From positions 532,521-589,890 of the forward strand of contig BFEA01000647.1 in the NCBI GenBank assembly GCA_003427395.1: DNA of 57,370 nucleotides, in the 5' to 3' direction. Position 1 is the stretch's first letter; each line of letters opens with the position of its first letter. This stretch comes from Chara braunii. Taxonomy: Eukaryota; Streptophyta; Charophyceae; Charales; Characeae. Below are positions 43,690-53,440 of this stretch, in pieces. The notes under the pieces were generated by a model that saw only the letters and a program-made list of their open reading frames with translations, did not search any database and had not been told where the DNA came from. The position numbers and the translations under genes are program-made.

Positions 43690-44010
43690 CGGGAGATACT
43701 GCGCGGTTTTGGCAGCGACGACAATTTTTGTTGATGTATTGCGCTGCTAAATTTTTGTAGCGGCGACACTAGTGTTGTTATGGTGACGTGGAAGCGCTGC
43801 CGAAATTTTATAGCGGTGACGCTAGTTTTTTTTGTGATGTGGAAGCACTGCCGAAATTTGCAGCGGCGGCATTGGTATTTGGTGGTGGTAGCGCGGAAGC
43901 GCTATCGGATTTCGGCAGCAGGTACTGGATTTAATGGCAGTGATGCGGAAGCGCTGCCGACGTTTCATGGCGGTGGAGGTAGTATTTTTGCGCTCACTGT
44001 CAAAAGCGGT
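43690..44010 (+). repeat. Diverged tandem array of about 50 bp
   Basis: Five to six units, each with (G)AAGCGCTGCCGAAATTT followed by AGCGGCGAC-like sequence. GAAGCGCTGCCGAAATTT is identical to a segment of the first 123-bp unit of the giant 5' LTR, linking the two LTR families. Confidence 0.75.
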
Positions 44011-44652
44011 GTCTGGGCATTGGTGCAGGGAAGGTGCCGCCAAAATGATAATGCACTTTGAAGTGGTATAAGTGTGACGCATTGATATTGGAGGCGAGTG
44101 ACGGCGACACTGAGGTGCTATCAAATTGTTGGGAGTGATAGTATGTTGGGGAAGTGTCGCGATAGGTGATTACTTTTGAGGGAGAAGGTGTAGACACTTT
44201 GTTGACGACTTGTTGCGACGATCCTTTTATCAAGTGGCGAGGTTCTAAATGGTCTTCTAAGTGGACCATTTTTGCAAGCTTCACTCAAGGTCAGTCTGCC
44301 AGTCAGAATTGACTTCATTTCTCTTACACACCTGTGTGAACCCACACCTTGCATGACCTTACTTTGAATTCAGGGAAAGGTAAAGTGAGATGTGTGATGT
44401 CATGCATGTGAAAAGGGTTGACTTTGGTTAGGGAATGGATGATTTTGGATTGTTTCTTTCTGATGATTGTGTAGATAAGTAAAAAAATATGTGTGAGAAG
44501 AGATCGATATTTCGCTTGTTCAAGGGAGAATGAAAATGTTTACTCTTCTTTAACTCTTTACATGTTTGTATGTCAGAAGAAGAATATAATAAAAAAATGA
44601 ATTGACGGGTGCCGAAATAATGATATTTGTGAAAGATAAAGATGAAGATAAT

Positions 44653-44962
44653 AAAAAATTTAGTGTCCACCCCAATGATCATCCCATTCTATCCCGAATA
44701 ACCATTTCCTTCTATACCCGTCTAAAAAAAGTCTTAACTTTTCTCTCGAACTATTTTCTGATTCGTCTAAGTCAACCCTCAGTAGAAAGGTATAGAGAAA
44801 GATGTATAAAAAATTTAGTATCCTCCCCAAGGATCATCCCGTTCTATCCCGAATAACCATTTCCTTCTATACCCGTCTAAAAAACGTCTTAACTTTTCTC
44901 TCGAACTATTTTCTGATTCGTCTGAGTCAACCCTCAGTAGAAAGGTATAGAGAAAAATGTCT
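44653..44962 (+). repeat. Tandem duplication, 2 x 155 bp
   Basis: Units 44653-44807 and 44808-44962 are almost identical, so recent. They begin AAAAAATTTAGT and contain ATCCCGAATAACCATTTCCT. Confidence 0.95.
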
Positions 44963-45029
44963 ACACCTAGAGATTGAGACTTTCTTTCCTCTAGGATGCA
45001 TCTGGGGCAGGGCTTCGTTGCTTTAGGAG

Positions 45030-45330
45030 CCGGCCTTGTTATTGACCCGGAATGGACCATCTAACAGGAGAATGCTATATTGTATCGAGGTGGAGCCAAC
45101 CCGACTTCTGAGACCTAAACAAAGTGTTCGAGCGAGGAAAAGAGGTATTCCATACCACTTCCTAGAGGGTATGGTGTTCCGTAGCAACGGGGTAGTCACT
45201 CTTCTTATGCTTTCAAATGGGGGAAGACTGAATTTAGCACTTTTTTTTGTGGCCATCTTAGGCGTCACCAACGTATGGGGAATAAGTGTCAAAAGAAGCT
45301 CAGTTCATGTTTCAAATAGTGTCAAAGGAC
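45030..45330 (+). repeat. L2 segment conserved in the inverted copy
   Basis: Its complement at 50005-50280 shares CCTACGTTGGTGAC or CATACGTTGGTGAC, ACCCTCTAGGAAGTGGT and GGTTGGCTCCAC or GGGTGGCTCCAC. Distances from the LTR ends agree. Short frames on both strands are present but not clearly protein-coding. Confidence 0.7.
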
Positions 45331-45587
45331 TACAAGTAGGCACTACCTTCGCTGTAGGACCGTGACACAAGAATCACTGTTCGAGGAGGGAATGAGAATT
45401 GAGTACAAAGATTGGTATATATAAATTTATTTTGACAAAGTCATTATTTTGTCGTCCAGATGTCCACAGGAGCAGTGATCCTTCGATTGTTCAGAACGCG
45501 AGAGGCAATAATAGATTGGATAGCAGTGCCGATACGATCATGTGCCGGTATAATACGAAAATGACGTTTGGTTTATAATCCGCTTGA

Positions 45588-45980
45588 TATTTTTCGGAAC
45601 GGGATGAACTGTGGTTTTGGGATGAAAGTGTGAGACCCCCACTGGAGAATTATATTTTATTGATAGAGCATGAACAATATATTGTGCGATATGCGCCTCC
45701 AAATCCATCTCGAGATTACGGAAACATGAATCTCGTCGCAGTTCATGAAGCAAATCCAGTTAGAGAAGACATTCTTGAGATTAGAGGAATGTTTCTCTAT
45801 ATTGTACTATGGTTGAACGATCAGCAAGGACCGTTCAGTCTCCTTCATCATGTAAGACCGGTACGAGCGAATAAATTTAATATCTTTCGCTCTAAACGTT
45901 TTGATATCACCGCATTCGACGACAAGGCTTGTGAGATCTGGAACATCTCTTTTAACTGGCAACTCTTTCGGGTGTGTTGA
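45588..45980 (+). CDS. LTR-encoded open frame 1 (unknown protein)
   Basis: Open from 45588 to the TGA at 45978-45980, about 130 codons, with no upstream ATG in this frame (an in-frame TGA precedes at 45585). The start is therefore unresolved; a shift from another frame or loss of a start is possible. The product has mixed composition with a hydrophobic IRGMFLYIVLWL segment. Homologous protein-like sequence exists in the inverted L2 copy (about 49300-49560, minus): DLHFVYAFKDDEP..LEI aligns with MNLVAVHEANPV..LEI, and both have GPF downstream. That copy has stops. Function unknown. The stop overlaps the next start as TGATG. Confidence 0.45.
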   Translation, partial: YFSERDELWFWDESVRPPLENYILLIEHEQYIVRYAPPNPSRDYGNMNLVAVHEANPVREDILEIRGMFLYIVLWLNDQQGPFSLLHHVRPVRANKFNIFRSKRFDITAFDDKACEIWNISFNWQLFRVC

Positions 45981-46366
45981 TGAACAACGGACAGCGGGAT
46001 CTTACTCAGGCCAGATATCTGCTGGTTTACGATATTATGGATGAGGAGTTGCTTCAGCATGCGGAACGACTCCTATTTGCGCAGGATGGTGTACCTACTC
46101 ATTGGGTTGGTTTTGTTGGATTGCTCAGAGATGGGCGAGGAGTTTTTCCCGACTCGCTCGCGGACGTCCGTGCTGACATGGCCCGACTTCCGGAAGAATT
46201 TCATAGATATACGTTGTATTTCCATCACACGAGTATTCTCCAATGCCTTTCTCAGATCATTGTCAGTGTTAAAATTACCCTAACCAGGGAGCGCTACGGC
46301 ATCATTCGGATTAAGGACACCACGACTAGGCACCTTTTTGGATGCGGCAGTTGTTTCGTGCCATAG
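45980..46366 (+). CDS. LTR-encoded open frame 2 (unknown conserved protein)
   Basis: ATG at 45980, overlapping the previous stop by one base (TGATG), and 128 codons. The N-terminal part is strikingly conserved with the inverted copy (ATG at 49265, minus): RDLTQARYLLV and MDEEL are identical. After a one-base shift in that copy, GLLRDGRGVF aligns with GLLKNERGFF, then SLA(D/N)(V/I)RA(D/N)M. Nucleotides between the copies differ far more, so the protein seems to have been constrained. No known fold or motif is recognised; not RT, integrase, protease or gag. The stop-restart overlap suggests coupled translation of two proteins from one RNA, as in some bicistronic retroelements. Confidence 0.55.
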   Translation: MNNGQRDLTQARYLLVYDIMDEELLQHAERLLFAQDGVPTHWVGFVGLLRDGRGVFPDSLADVRADMARLPEEFHRYTLYFHHTSILQCLSQIIVSVKITLTRERYGIIRIKDTTTRHLFGCGSCFVP

Positions 46367-46530
46367 TTTGGAAGTTGGCCTCGCGGATGACTTCTCTCTA
46401 TGGTACGCGAATTGTTCGAGTCATGCGGGCTGGACGCATTACCACCTTAATTTTTAATGACGAGGAGCTAGTTCGACTCGACCGGATAGAACTTGAGGTC
46501 CGCGAAAGCGGACAACTTTATCATGGCTAG
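46342..46530 (+). CDS. Open frame 3, overlapping, 62 codons
   Basis: Starts ATG at 46342 within the end of frame 2 and ends before an A run (46575-46588). The product is basic/hydrophobic (FRAIVWKLASRMTSLYGTRI). It may be the C-terminal continuation of frame 2 after a frameshift rather than a separate protein. Unknown function. Confidence 0.3.
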   Translation: MRQLFRAIVWKLASRMTSLYGTRIVRVMRAGRITTLIFNDEELVRLDRIELEVRESGQLYHG

Positions 46531-47064
46531 ACGCTCCTTTATGAGTCAGGTGCCGCGTTGAGTTGTCCGTATGATAAAAAAAAAAAAAACATCTCTTGTA
46601 GAGAAGACCATATAGATGGATAGTATCTGAATTGCCCCAATGATTGCACTATCATGCTTATGCATTGAGGGGTAATCACATGCATCAAAGCGCATGCTAG
46701 AAGTAAGTTGGGGGTGATATAGGAGGTGTCGTCGAACCGAGAGTTCAAACTTCAGCCAGGAACAAGATCACTTGTTGATCGGTATGGTAGCAGTGAAATT
46801 TACTTGCAGAAGTCACTTTTGGCATGATGGACTAAGTCGTAAGTCAAAGGTTAGGTTGTTTTTTTTATCTTTCGTTAATATTGAGCGTTCGCCTCGGAAG
46901 TGGAGGTATAGATGTCTCTTCAGTCATATAAGCTGGGAAGAATAACTTTAGCAGATCATCTCTTCAAGTAAATAACTTATCTTGCGCGATTTGATATAAG
47001 GTGTATTAATTTTATTTATTTTGTTTTCAAAAGATTGTCAAGGGACTAGGATTGTATTAAAGAG

Positions 47065-47910
47065 GTTTCACGCTTGGTTGAGACTGTCCTAGTCGGCCAA
47101 CGTACGTTCCATACTTAGGAGATCAGCGCCCTAAGGGACATACGACGCTCGGGTTCACTTGGCGTTAACCAAACGTTTCCTATACTTCAGGGAGACGAGC
47201 AAACGCCCTCGACTGATCTACCTCTACGACTGCATGTAAAAGATTTCGCATGTGGGTCAGTAGCTCGGTAAGGATACACCCTAAGGGTGGTGACAACCCC
47301 TTAGGGAAGGAAAGCCTATGCCCCGCGGGAACCTATCCTGTCGTAGGGGACCGCGGGAAGTACAGTTGGCACACCCAGGTAGAGAGGCGAAGGAGCGATG
47401 TAACCACGTCCATCTCGACGGTTCCCGAGAGTTATTATGCGTTGTCCCCGAGTTGTGTCTAAGTTTGTTTTTGTTTTACTCCTACGTGACATGGTCGGGG
47501 GAGCTCCCCCGCTTTGCAAAAAGGTGGGAGTCGATGCGCTCGACACTGCAAACCGGCAAAACGAGCGTGGTCGATTCATCCCTTCGCCGCTCTAGCCGGG
47601 TGCACTAGTCGTACTTCTCACGGTCCCCTACGATAGGATAGGTTCGCGCGGGGCACAAATTATCTTCCCTAAGGGGTTGTCACCACCCATAGGGTTGTAT
47701 TCCTATTGAGCTACTGACCCACGTACGAAAGTTTTTAGATGCAATCTTAGAGGTAGGCCAACCGATGATGTGTTGCTCGTTTCGTTGTAATACAGATACG
47801 CTTGGTTAAATGCAAAGTGGACCCAAGCGTCACTCGTCCCTTAGGGCACTGATCTCTTAAGTACGAAGCGTACGTTGATCGATTAGGATGGTTTCAACCA
47901 AGCGTGAAAC
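47065..47910. repeat. Large inverted repeat: tail-to-tail LTR ends
   Basis: Left arm 47065 to about 47355 is complementary to about 47620-47910, starting GTTTCACGCTTGGTTGAGAC on the left. The centre contains the terminal CGACA of the plus copy (47541-47545) and about 75 bp leading into the minus copy. The last part of the minus copy is missing. Confidence 0.85.
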
Positions 47911-48942
47911 CCACAACTTAATCCCAGTCTCGTAGACGCACAACTTAAAAGAAAGGATTACCATAATCAAATATAGTTGTGTCGAAACGAATCGACTTTA
48001 GATCGATAAAAAACCATATTCAAATTCAACATAAGTAAAGTCAATAATTGAAAGAACTCGAGCACCACAAAATCGAAATAAAAATTCGACCATCACGGAT
48101 CGAACTCAATAAGTAATTTAAAAAAATCATACAGAGCAAACAAAGAGACGTTGACTTTTGATAATAATCTTAGGTGCGACCGACAAGGTAGTCGGACCGC
48201 ATCAGTTTTGACTTGATGAGACGTGCTGCCAAAGTCATTCATTTTATCCTACAACCAACCTAAAATTTGGTACTCAAACCTGTCTTTATACGCTCTTAGT
48301 CTTCTTGGATGACAGACTGTTTTGCAGATGATTATTGATCAGGGTTCATTACTTGAAATGTTGCACATTTGTGAAGAACTCTCTCTCCGAATAATTTTGA
48401 TATGTTATAGCAACACTTTGCCACAAGTATGATAATGATTTTTTATCACGTTGACCATCTTTTGCGCGTGATTCATCTTCCGTGCGCTCGATTATCCCTC
48501 AATACCTAAGCATGAGTACCATCATCGGGGCAACCTAGATATTATTCATCTGATTGGTTTTATTGAATTTTTTATTTTTTTATTTTTTATATATTACCTT
48601 GCCGAGTCGAATAACAATGACTCAAACACAGGAACAATCGGTCATGTCCCTTTAAGTAGCCTCGCTAGGAAACAAAATTTGTAAGGACATGTTTAGTCGT
48701 GGTACAACTTTCGGCCCTCTTGAGCCTCAACTTCGATCTGGTCGAGTTGGGCAAACTTTTCGCCATTAAAAATCGAAGTAGTGACTTGAGTCCCTCACAC
48801 AACCTGATCTGTTTGCGAGTCATAAAAGGAGGTAATTCAAGAGGCCAGCCTCCATACTATGGCACAAAATGTTGACGCATCCAAAAAAGGTACCCCGTCG
48901 TTGTGTTCCTAATGTAGATGACATCGTAGTGTTCACTGGATA

Positions 48943-49049
48943 GGGTAATATTATTGCCCGTAATGACTATTGAAGGTTAAGCGTGTGATGAAAAAACAAA
49001 ATATATCCATAAACATCAAGGGTAATATTATTGCCCGTAATGACTATTG
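48943..49049 (+). repeat. 30-bp direct repeat, 77 bp apart
   Basis: GGGTAATATTATTGCCCGTA followed by ATGACTATTG occurs at 48943-48972 and 49020-49049, perfectly conserved. Confidence 0.9.
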
Positions 49050-49054
49050 CCCAC

Positions 49055-49265
49055 TAGTCGCGTCATATTAGCACGAATGTTCGCGAGCGAGCTAGTGAAA
49101 AATCCTCGCTCATTTTTTAGCAAGCCAAATAAATCTAATCCAGATGGTCGACGTGTCATCCCGAACCAATAGAAGTTGCTCTGCTCGCCGGATTAACTCC
49201 TCGTCCATAGTGTCACGCACCAACAAGTACCTTGCTTGGGTAAGATCTCGTCGATTGTCGGTCAT
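49055..49265 (-). pseudogene. Broken copy of LTR open frame 2
   Basis: Starts ATG at 49265 (minus) with RRDLTQARYLLVRDTMDEEL. One frame shift follows near the IRFIWL region, after which GLLKNERGFFTSSLANIRAN continues the alignment with the plus copy. Nonfunctional because of the shift. Confidence 0.6.
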
Positions 49266-51589
49266 CTGTCCATAGTAAACGAGTTATATTAACTATCAAT
49301 GAGTCATCAAAATTTTTGAACTTCATCCGAATATATTACTCTCTCGCATATCTCACTATCAAGTTGTTCAAAGCAATTAGTGCAGATCTGTTTGGCGAAC
49401 TCAATGCATTCAAACGGTCCTACACGAGCATCATAGTGTAAGTTAAGCCTAAGGTAAATCCATCAAATTTCAAGATCAAAGCACGACCTTGGCTCGTCAT
49501 CCTTAAACGCATACACGAAATGAAGATCATACCACCCAAGTTGCCGAGCTTGATTAAAACTACCCTCAAATACTTGTGCCAATGTCGAGGTTAGTAAGAG
49601 GTAGGTTCGTGACGGATTTCTTATCGAGTTGCAGACCACTTTTAACGCTCTCCCTTGCGGAAATACTTAAACTGAGTCAAAGACCATACGTCCAACTCGG
49701 TCCAACCGTTTTTCACACCTCTCGGTTTTCGCAATGTGAATCGCTGCAGCCTCCTTACTTGAAAAAATAATAATAATTGTGAGTGTTGCAGACATATGAA
49801 AAAAAATGCAAGTTTCAAATGACCCAATGATAAGTCATAGACCTAATATATTTCTGATCATATGGGCCAACGACCATCTTGAGTAATTGTCCTTAACCTT
49901 TATTCATGTTAGCACTTTTCTGTGCTATCAAGTCTCATTAAATTTTCGTTTTTCCCGGCCTCATGCTTCTTAGTGTCTGCTTGCACTCCATTTGAAAACT
50001 AATAAATATACGAGTTGGGCTTCTGTTGGGGTCAGTTCTCCCTACGTTGGTGACTCCTAAGTCGACCACAAAAAAAAATGATACTAGTTTAGCCCCTTCC
50101 TGTTCGTGAGTATGAAAGAACAATGTTCACCCTTAGTTATGAAAATACCCTACCCTCTAGGAAGTGGTCTCCTCCTCGCCCAAGCACACAGCTTCGAGTC
50201 GGGGTGGCTCCACTGCGAATTCAGCAAGATACCCTCCCCCCCCCCTTTAGTATGGTTCAGTCTATAAAAAAAAGTCCTCAAAACCGTGAGTGGGATTGCT
50301 CGCCACTTTACTCATCTCCCAAAAAGTTGACTCAAACGAAAAGAAAAAATAGGAAAAAGTATAGGTTAAAACTATTTTCGACGGACAAGAAAGCGAGTGA
50401 GACTTTCAGAGTAGAACAGTAAATCCCTTGGGAAAATGCTAAATTCAATTATTTTTTCTTATTCGTTATTTAACAACAAAAAAAATATTCAAAATTAAAT
50501 AATCATTCTATAGCAAAATTACATTCTAAATTTCAAATTTTTATTCCATCTTAAAAAATGTCATTCAACTTTTAAAAAATTTTGTATTACTTGAAAACTT
50601 TCCTTCCAAAAATGGGGTGTCCCTTCTTATTTAAATTGCATGTTAGAGATGGAATGAAAGTCTGGATAAGTTCATGAAATATTTCAATTGGCCCACCGTT
50701 GTTCAACGACTCCACCGGTTGGCAGCACACAAAAACCACTTCACTCCGCTGTACAATTTTGGCAGCACCTTCCATCCAAGTATTTCTTATATGTCGAAAA
50801 TGTGTGCAACATAATTCCCCTTCAGCATACTACTACTGTCGTGCCGCCCAACGGACAACACCTCCTCGACGAATGTCGCTTGCCGCACAATCTAACTTTT
50901 GACGCAGCCTACCAGCCTCAACACCAATGCAAGGGTGGGGCAGTGAGTTCCTAACCTCCGGCTATGACTGCCTTTCTCTCACTCTCCTTCTCCTTGCAAA
51001 CCTCCACCATCAACATTACGCCTCACAGTATGATGAAACTCAATCCGCACTTGAAGTGCAAGTGAGCAGCATCATAACCTCGACAATTGTGAGACAAATG
51101 TAGGAATTGTTGGCCTTTATAGCTAGTTGGAGACTGAGGGCAGCAACTTGACCCACAGTCAAAACATATCTGGCCTTGGGCCTTGATCTTGACCCATGAT
51201 CAAAGACCACAAACCTTGATGTTTCCCCAGAGGAACCAAGGTACTTCAATCCCAAAAGCACCCGACCTTCTTCCCATGCCAGATGCTTTAGGGAATGGTT
51301 GTACCCAACCAATACTGCAGCCTGTTCAAAAGAAATAAACAGTCACAGTTACACTCACACACACACATACATCTACACAACCTTTAGCCACAACTGCAGT
51401 CACATACATGGACGTTTCCCTTTCGTCCCCCCCCCCTTTTTTTTTTTTCCTCTTTTTTTTTTCTTTCTTTTCCACCTCTCGTTTTTCCCTAGCGAGGTAG
51501 CTCGTTTTCATAGATAGACAGCCACCCCCCAACCTCAAGTCATTCCCATAATCGAATTAAAGTCAAACTCAATAGGGTCTTCTTTCTCC

Positions 51590-51780
51590 CGTTTCCCATG
51601 TGCGCTCATGCCTAGGCGCTGATGGCGCCAGGTTCGGGCACATCAAAGACTTGTTACCTGTTTCAAAAATGAACGGGTGCAAGTAGGTGCTATAGCGAAA
51701 CGGGAGGGGGGAGAAAAAAAAAACAAAAATAAAGAATAAAAACCTAAGGAAAAAAAAAACAAAAAAAACAAAAAAGCCTA
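51590..51780 (+). mobile_element. Second SINE-like unit, inverted-copy counterpart
   Basis: GCCAGGTTCGGGCACA (B-box-like), ATGAACGGGTGCAAG, then an A-rich tail of about 65 bp with C and T interruptions. Counterpart of 42846-42990. Confidence 0.5.
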
Positions 51781-52062
51781 AACCTCCTAAAACAAATAGG
51801 TGTCGCGACACCTGTTGCTTCCTTTTTTTAGGGATTACAAGTCTCTATAGCTAACGATGTGCCACCTATCGCGTTAGTTTATGTTTTGTTTTTTTTCTTC
51901 CTTTTTTTTCTCCTTTTTTTTCTCCTTTTTTTTCCCTTCTTATTTCCTCATCACGGTTGCCCGTTCATCGAAACAAACGGGAGTAGAACATAAAAAAGTA
52001 AGAACGAAATCTTCAAAAAAAAAAAACGATTGCCTGTTATTTCAGGTGTCTGAAGCTCCTTC

Positions 52063-52064
52063 TT

Positions 52065-52108
<44 letters not shown>

Positions 52109-52478
52109 CTCGTTCGCTTACACCAACGATCATGTCATGTTTGTGGTAGACCCACGAACTGTTGAACAAGAGTTCGATTCCCTTCAAGGATCGTAATTTG
52201 TTTTTTTCGATTTATGCATGTCATCCTCGTGCAGGGCCACTTTGAGTCGTCCAACCACTTTCAATCGCAAGATTTTGAAGATCGCACGGACAAAATCAAC
52301 CGCACCATTACAATTTTGCTCAGCGGCCGACTCCAAAAGGAGTTAGCCCAATGTGACATCCTGACCTTGATCCCCGTACGTACGGCGTACCAGGCTCATA
52401 TATTACTTATTGGGCTAGCTCATGTTTATAATATAACAGGAGAGACCCTTCTTTATGAAGGGCTTTACCCCCAATAAC
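52063..52478 (-). mobile_element. Three-way junction plus composite SINE-like module, minus copy
   Basis: Minus-strand order: structured region (52477-52407), an A-box-like CTAGCCCAATAAGTAAT with GGGATCAAGGTC, CTCCTTTTGGAG, U6-like sequence (52240-52208; GTGGCCCTGC, AGGATGACATGCATAAATCG), a short A-rich spacer, antisense tRNA-like sequence (52192-52108) and about 45 A residues. Colinear with 41742-42209. Confidence 0.6.
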
Positions 52479-52953
52479 TTGCCTACTTATGGCCCAGCAG
52501 ACCTTTCCTGTCGTCCTCTTTCCCGACGGCCGGCTGCCCGTCCACGGGTTGAACGGTCACCCAACGAGATAGGTTGTAGCACCAGTCCCTCCAGTCTTCG
52601 GTATACTCTTAAACCCAGGGGACTATTTAGCTTAGAAAGCAATCAAGCGCCCTTGTGATAATTTTATATAGGATATGTTTAACCTTAGCATTCCCATGAT
52701 CATGCGCCTCTCTGCATCCTACTAAAAATAGTGTATAATCGTCCACACTGCGGATTATCGTTATTACTCTCGGACACCATAGGTGTTCGGACTAAGATTC
52801 ATAAAAGTTTTAGCCCTCTCAATTATAGGTTAACCCAAATAAACTCATGGCAAGCGTGTGAGCCTTATCAAGTCAAAACCTCGTACGATTGTCGGACAAC
52901 GTGCGACATTAAAAAAATAGGCAGATACCCTTGTAAGGGTTTCTGCTCCGACA

Positions 52954-53129
52954 ACGGATGAGTGGAAAAAATCAAGATGTTGCACCTCTCTACAAGGGTT
53001 TTCATATTCAAGTGCTAAACATCGTAGGCATCTTGACGTCTTTGTTAGGGGTTGCGAAATCGAGATTTTTGCCACCTCTCAGCAAACACGTCCAAACTCT
53101 TTCTCTTTCTCTCTCTCTCTCTCTCTCTG

Positions 53130-53184
<55 letters not shown>

Positions 53185-53303
53185 CACACACATACACACA
53201 CACATACACACACACTCACACTCACATGTGCGCATTGTATATATATATATATAATATATATATATATAAAATATAATATATATATATATAATATGTATAT
53301 ATA

Positions 53304-53346
<43 letters not shown>

Positions 53347-53440
53347 ATTAGAGGACTCAAGAGGTCTTTGTGGAGAGGTGCAAAATCGTGATTTTTTGGA
53401 CCTCTATGTAAGCATGCCTAAGCTCGATCTCTCTCTCTCT
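52954..53440 (+). repeat. CT/CA/TA microsatellite block with flanking direct repeats
   Basis: CT (about 53101-53137), CA (about 53138-53225), TA (about 53237-53313) and CA again (53314-53341). Flanking sequences (about 53043-53100 and 53362-53420) are related to each other through GGTTGCGAAATCGAGATTTT or GGTGCAAAATCGTGATTTTT. Confidence 0.85.

Larger units (their letters stand above)
41491..47545 (+). mobile_element. Older giant LTR, family L2, plus copy, part 2
   Basis: Continuation of the LTR that starts at 19746. From here to 47545 the contents match the minus-strand copy in order: three-way-junction region, U6-like/tRNA-like module, a second SINE-like unit, a TATA box, a repeat block and open frames, then the end domain with terminal TGCGCTCGACA (47535-47545). 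No primer binding site follows, so it is either a solo LTR or a 3' LTR. Part of its length is lost in the gap at 42351-42817. Confidence 0.7.
47546..52953 (-). mobile_element. Older giant LTR, family L2, minus copy (about 5.4 kb)
   Basis: On the minus strand it begins at 52953 with TGTCGGAGCAGAAACCC and the start palindrome. It continues with a TATA box (52661-52670), the three-way junction (52407-52477), the U6/tRNA-like module, a second SINE-like unit, the CTATAAAGG box, a conserved segment (50005-50280), remnants of the two open frames (49055-49560) and the end domain. The extreme 3' end is lost at the junction with the plus copy. No primer binding site or internal region is attached, so it looks like a solo LTR. 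Confidence 0.72.

Noticed and set aside
53008-53360. Cys/Val-, His/Thr- or Ile/Tyr-rich small proteins
   Set aside because: Translations of CA and TA microsatellites.
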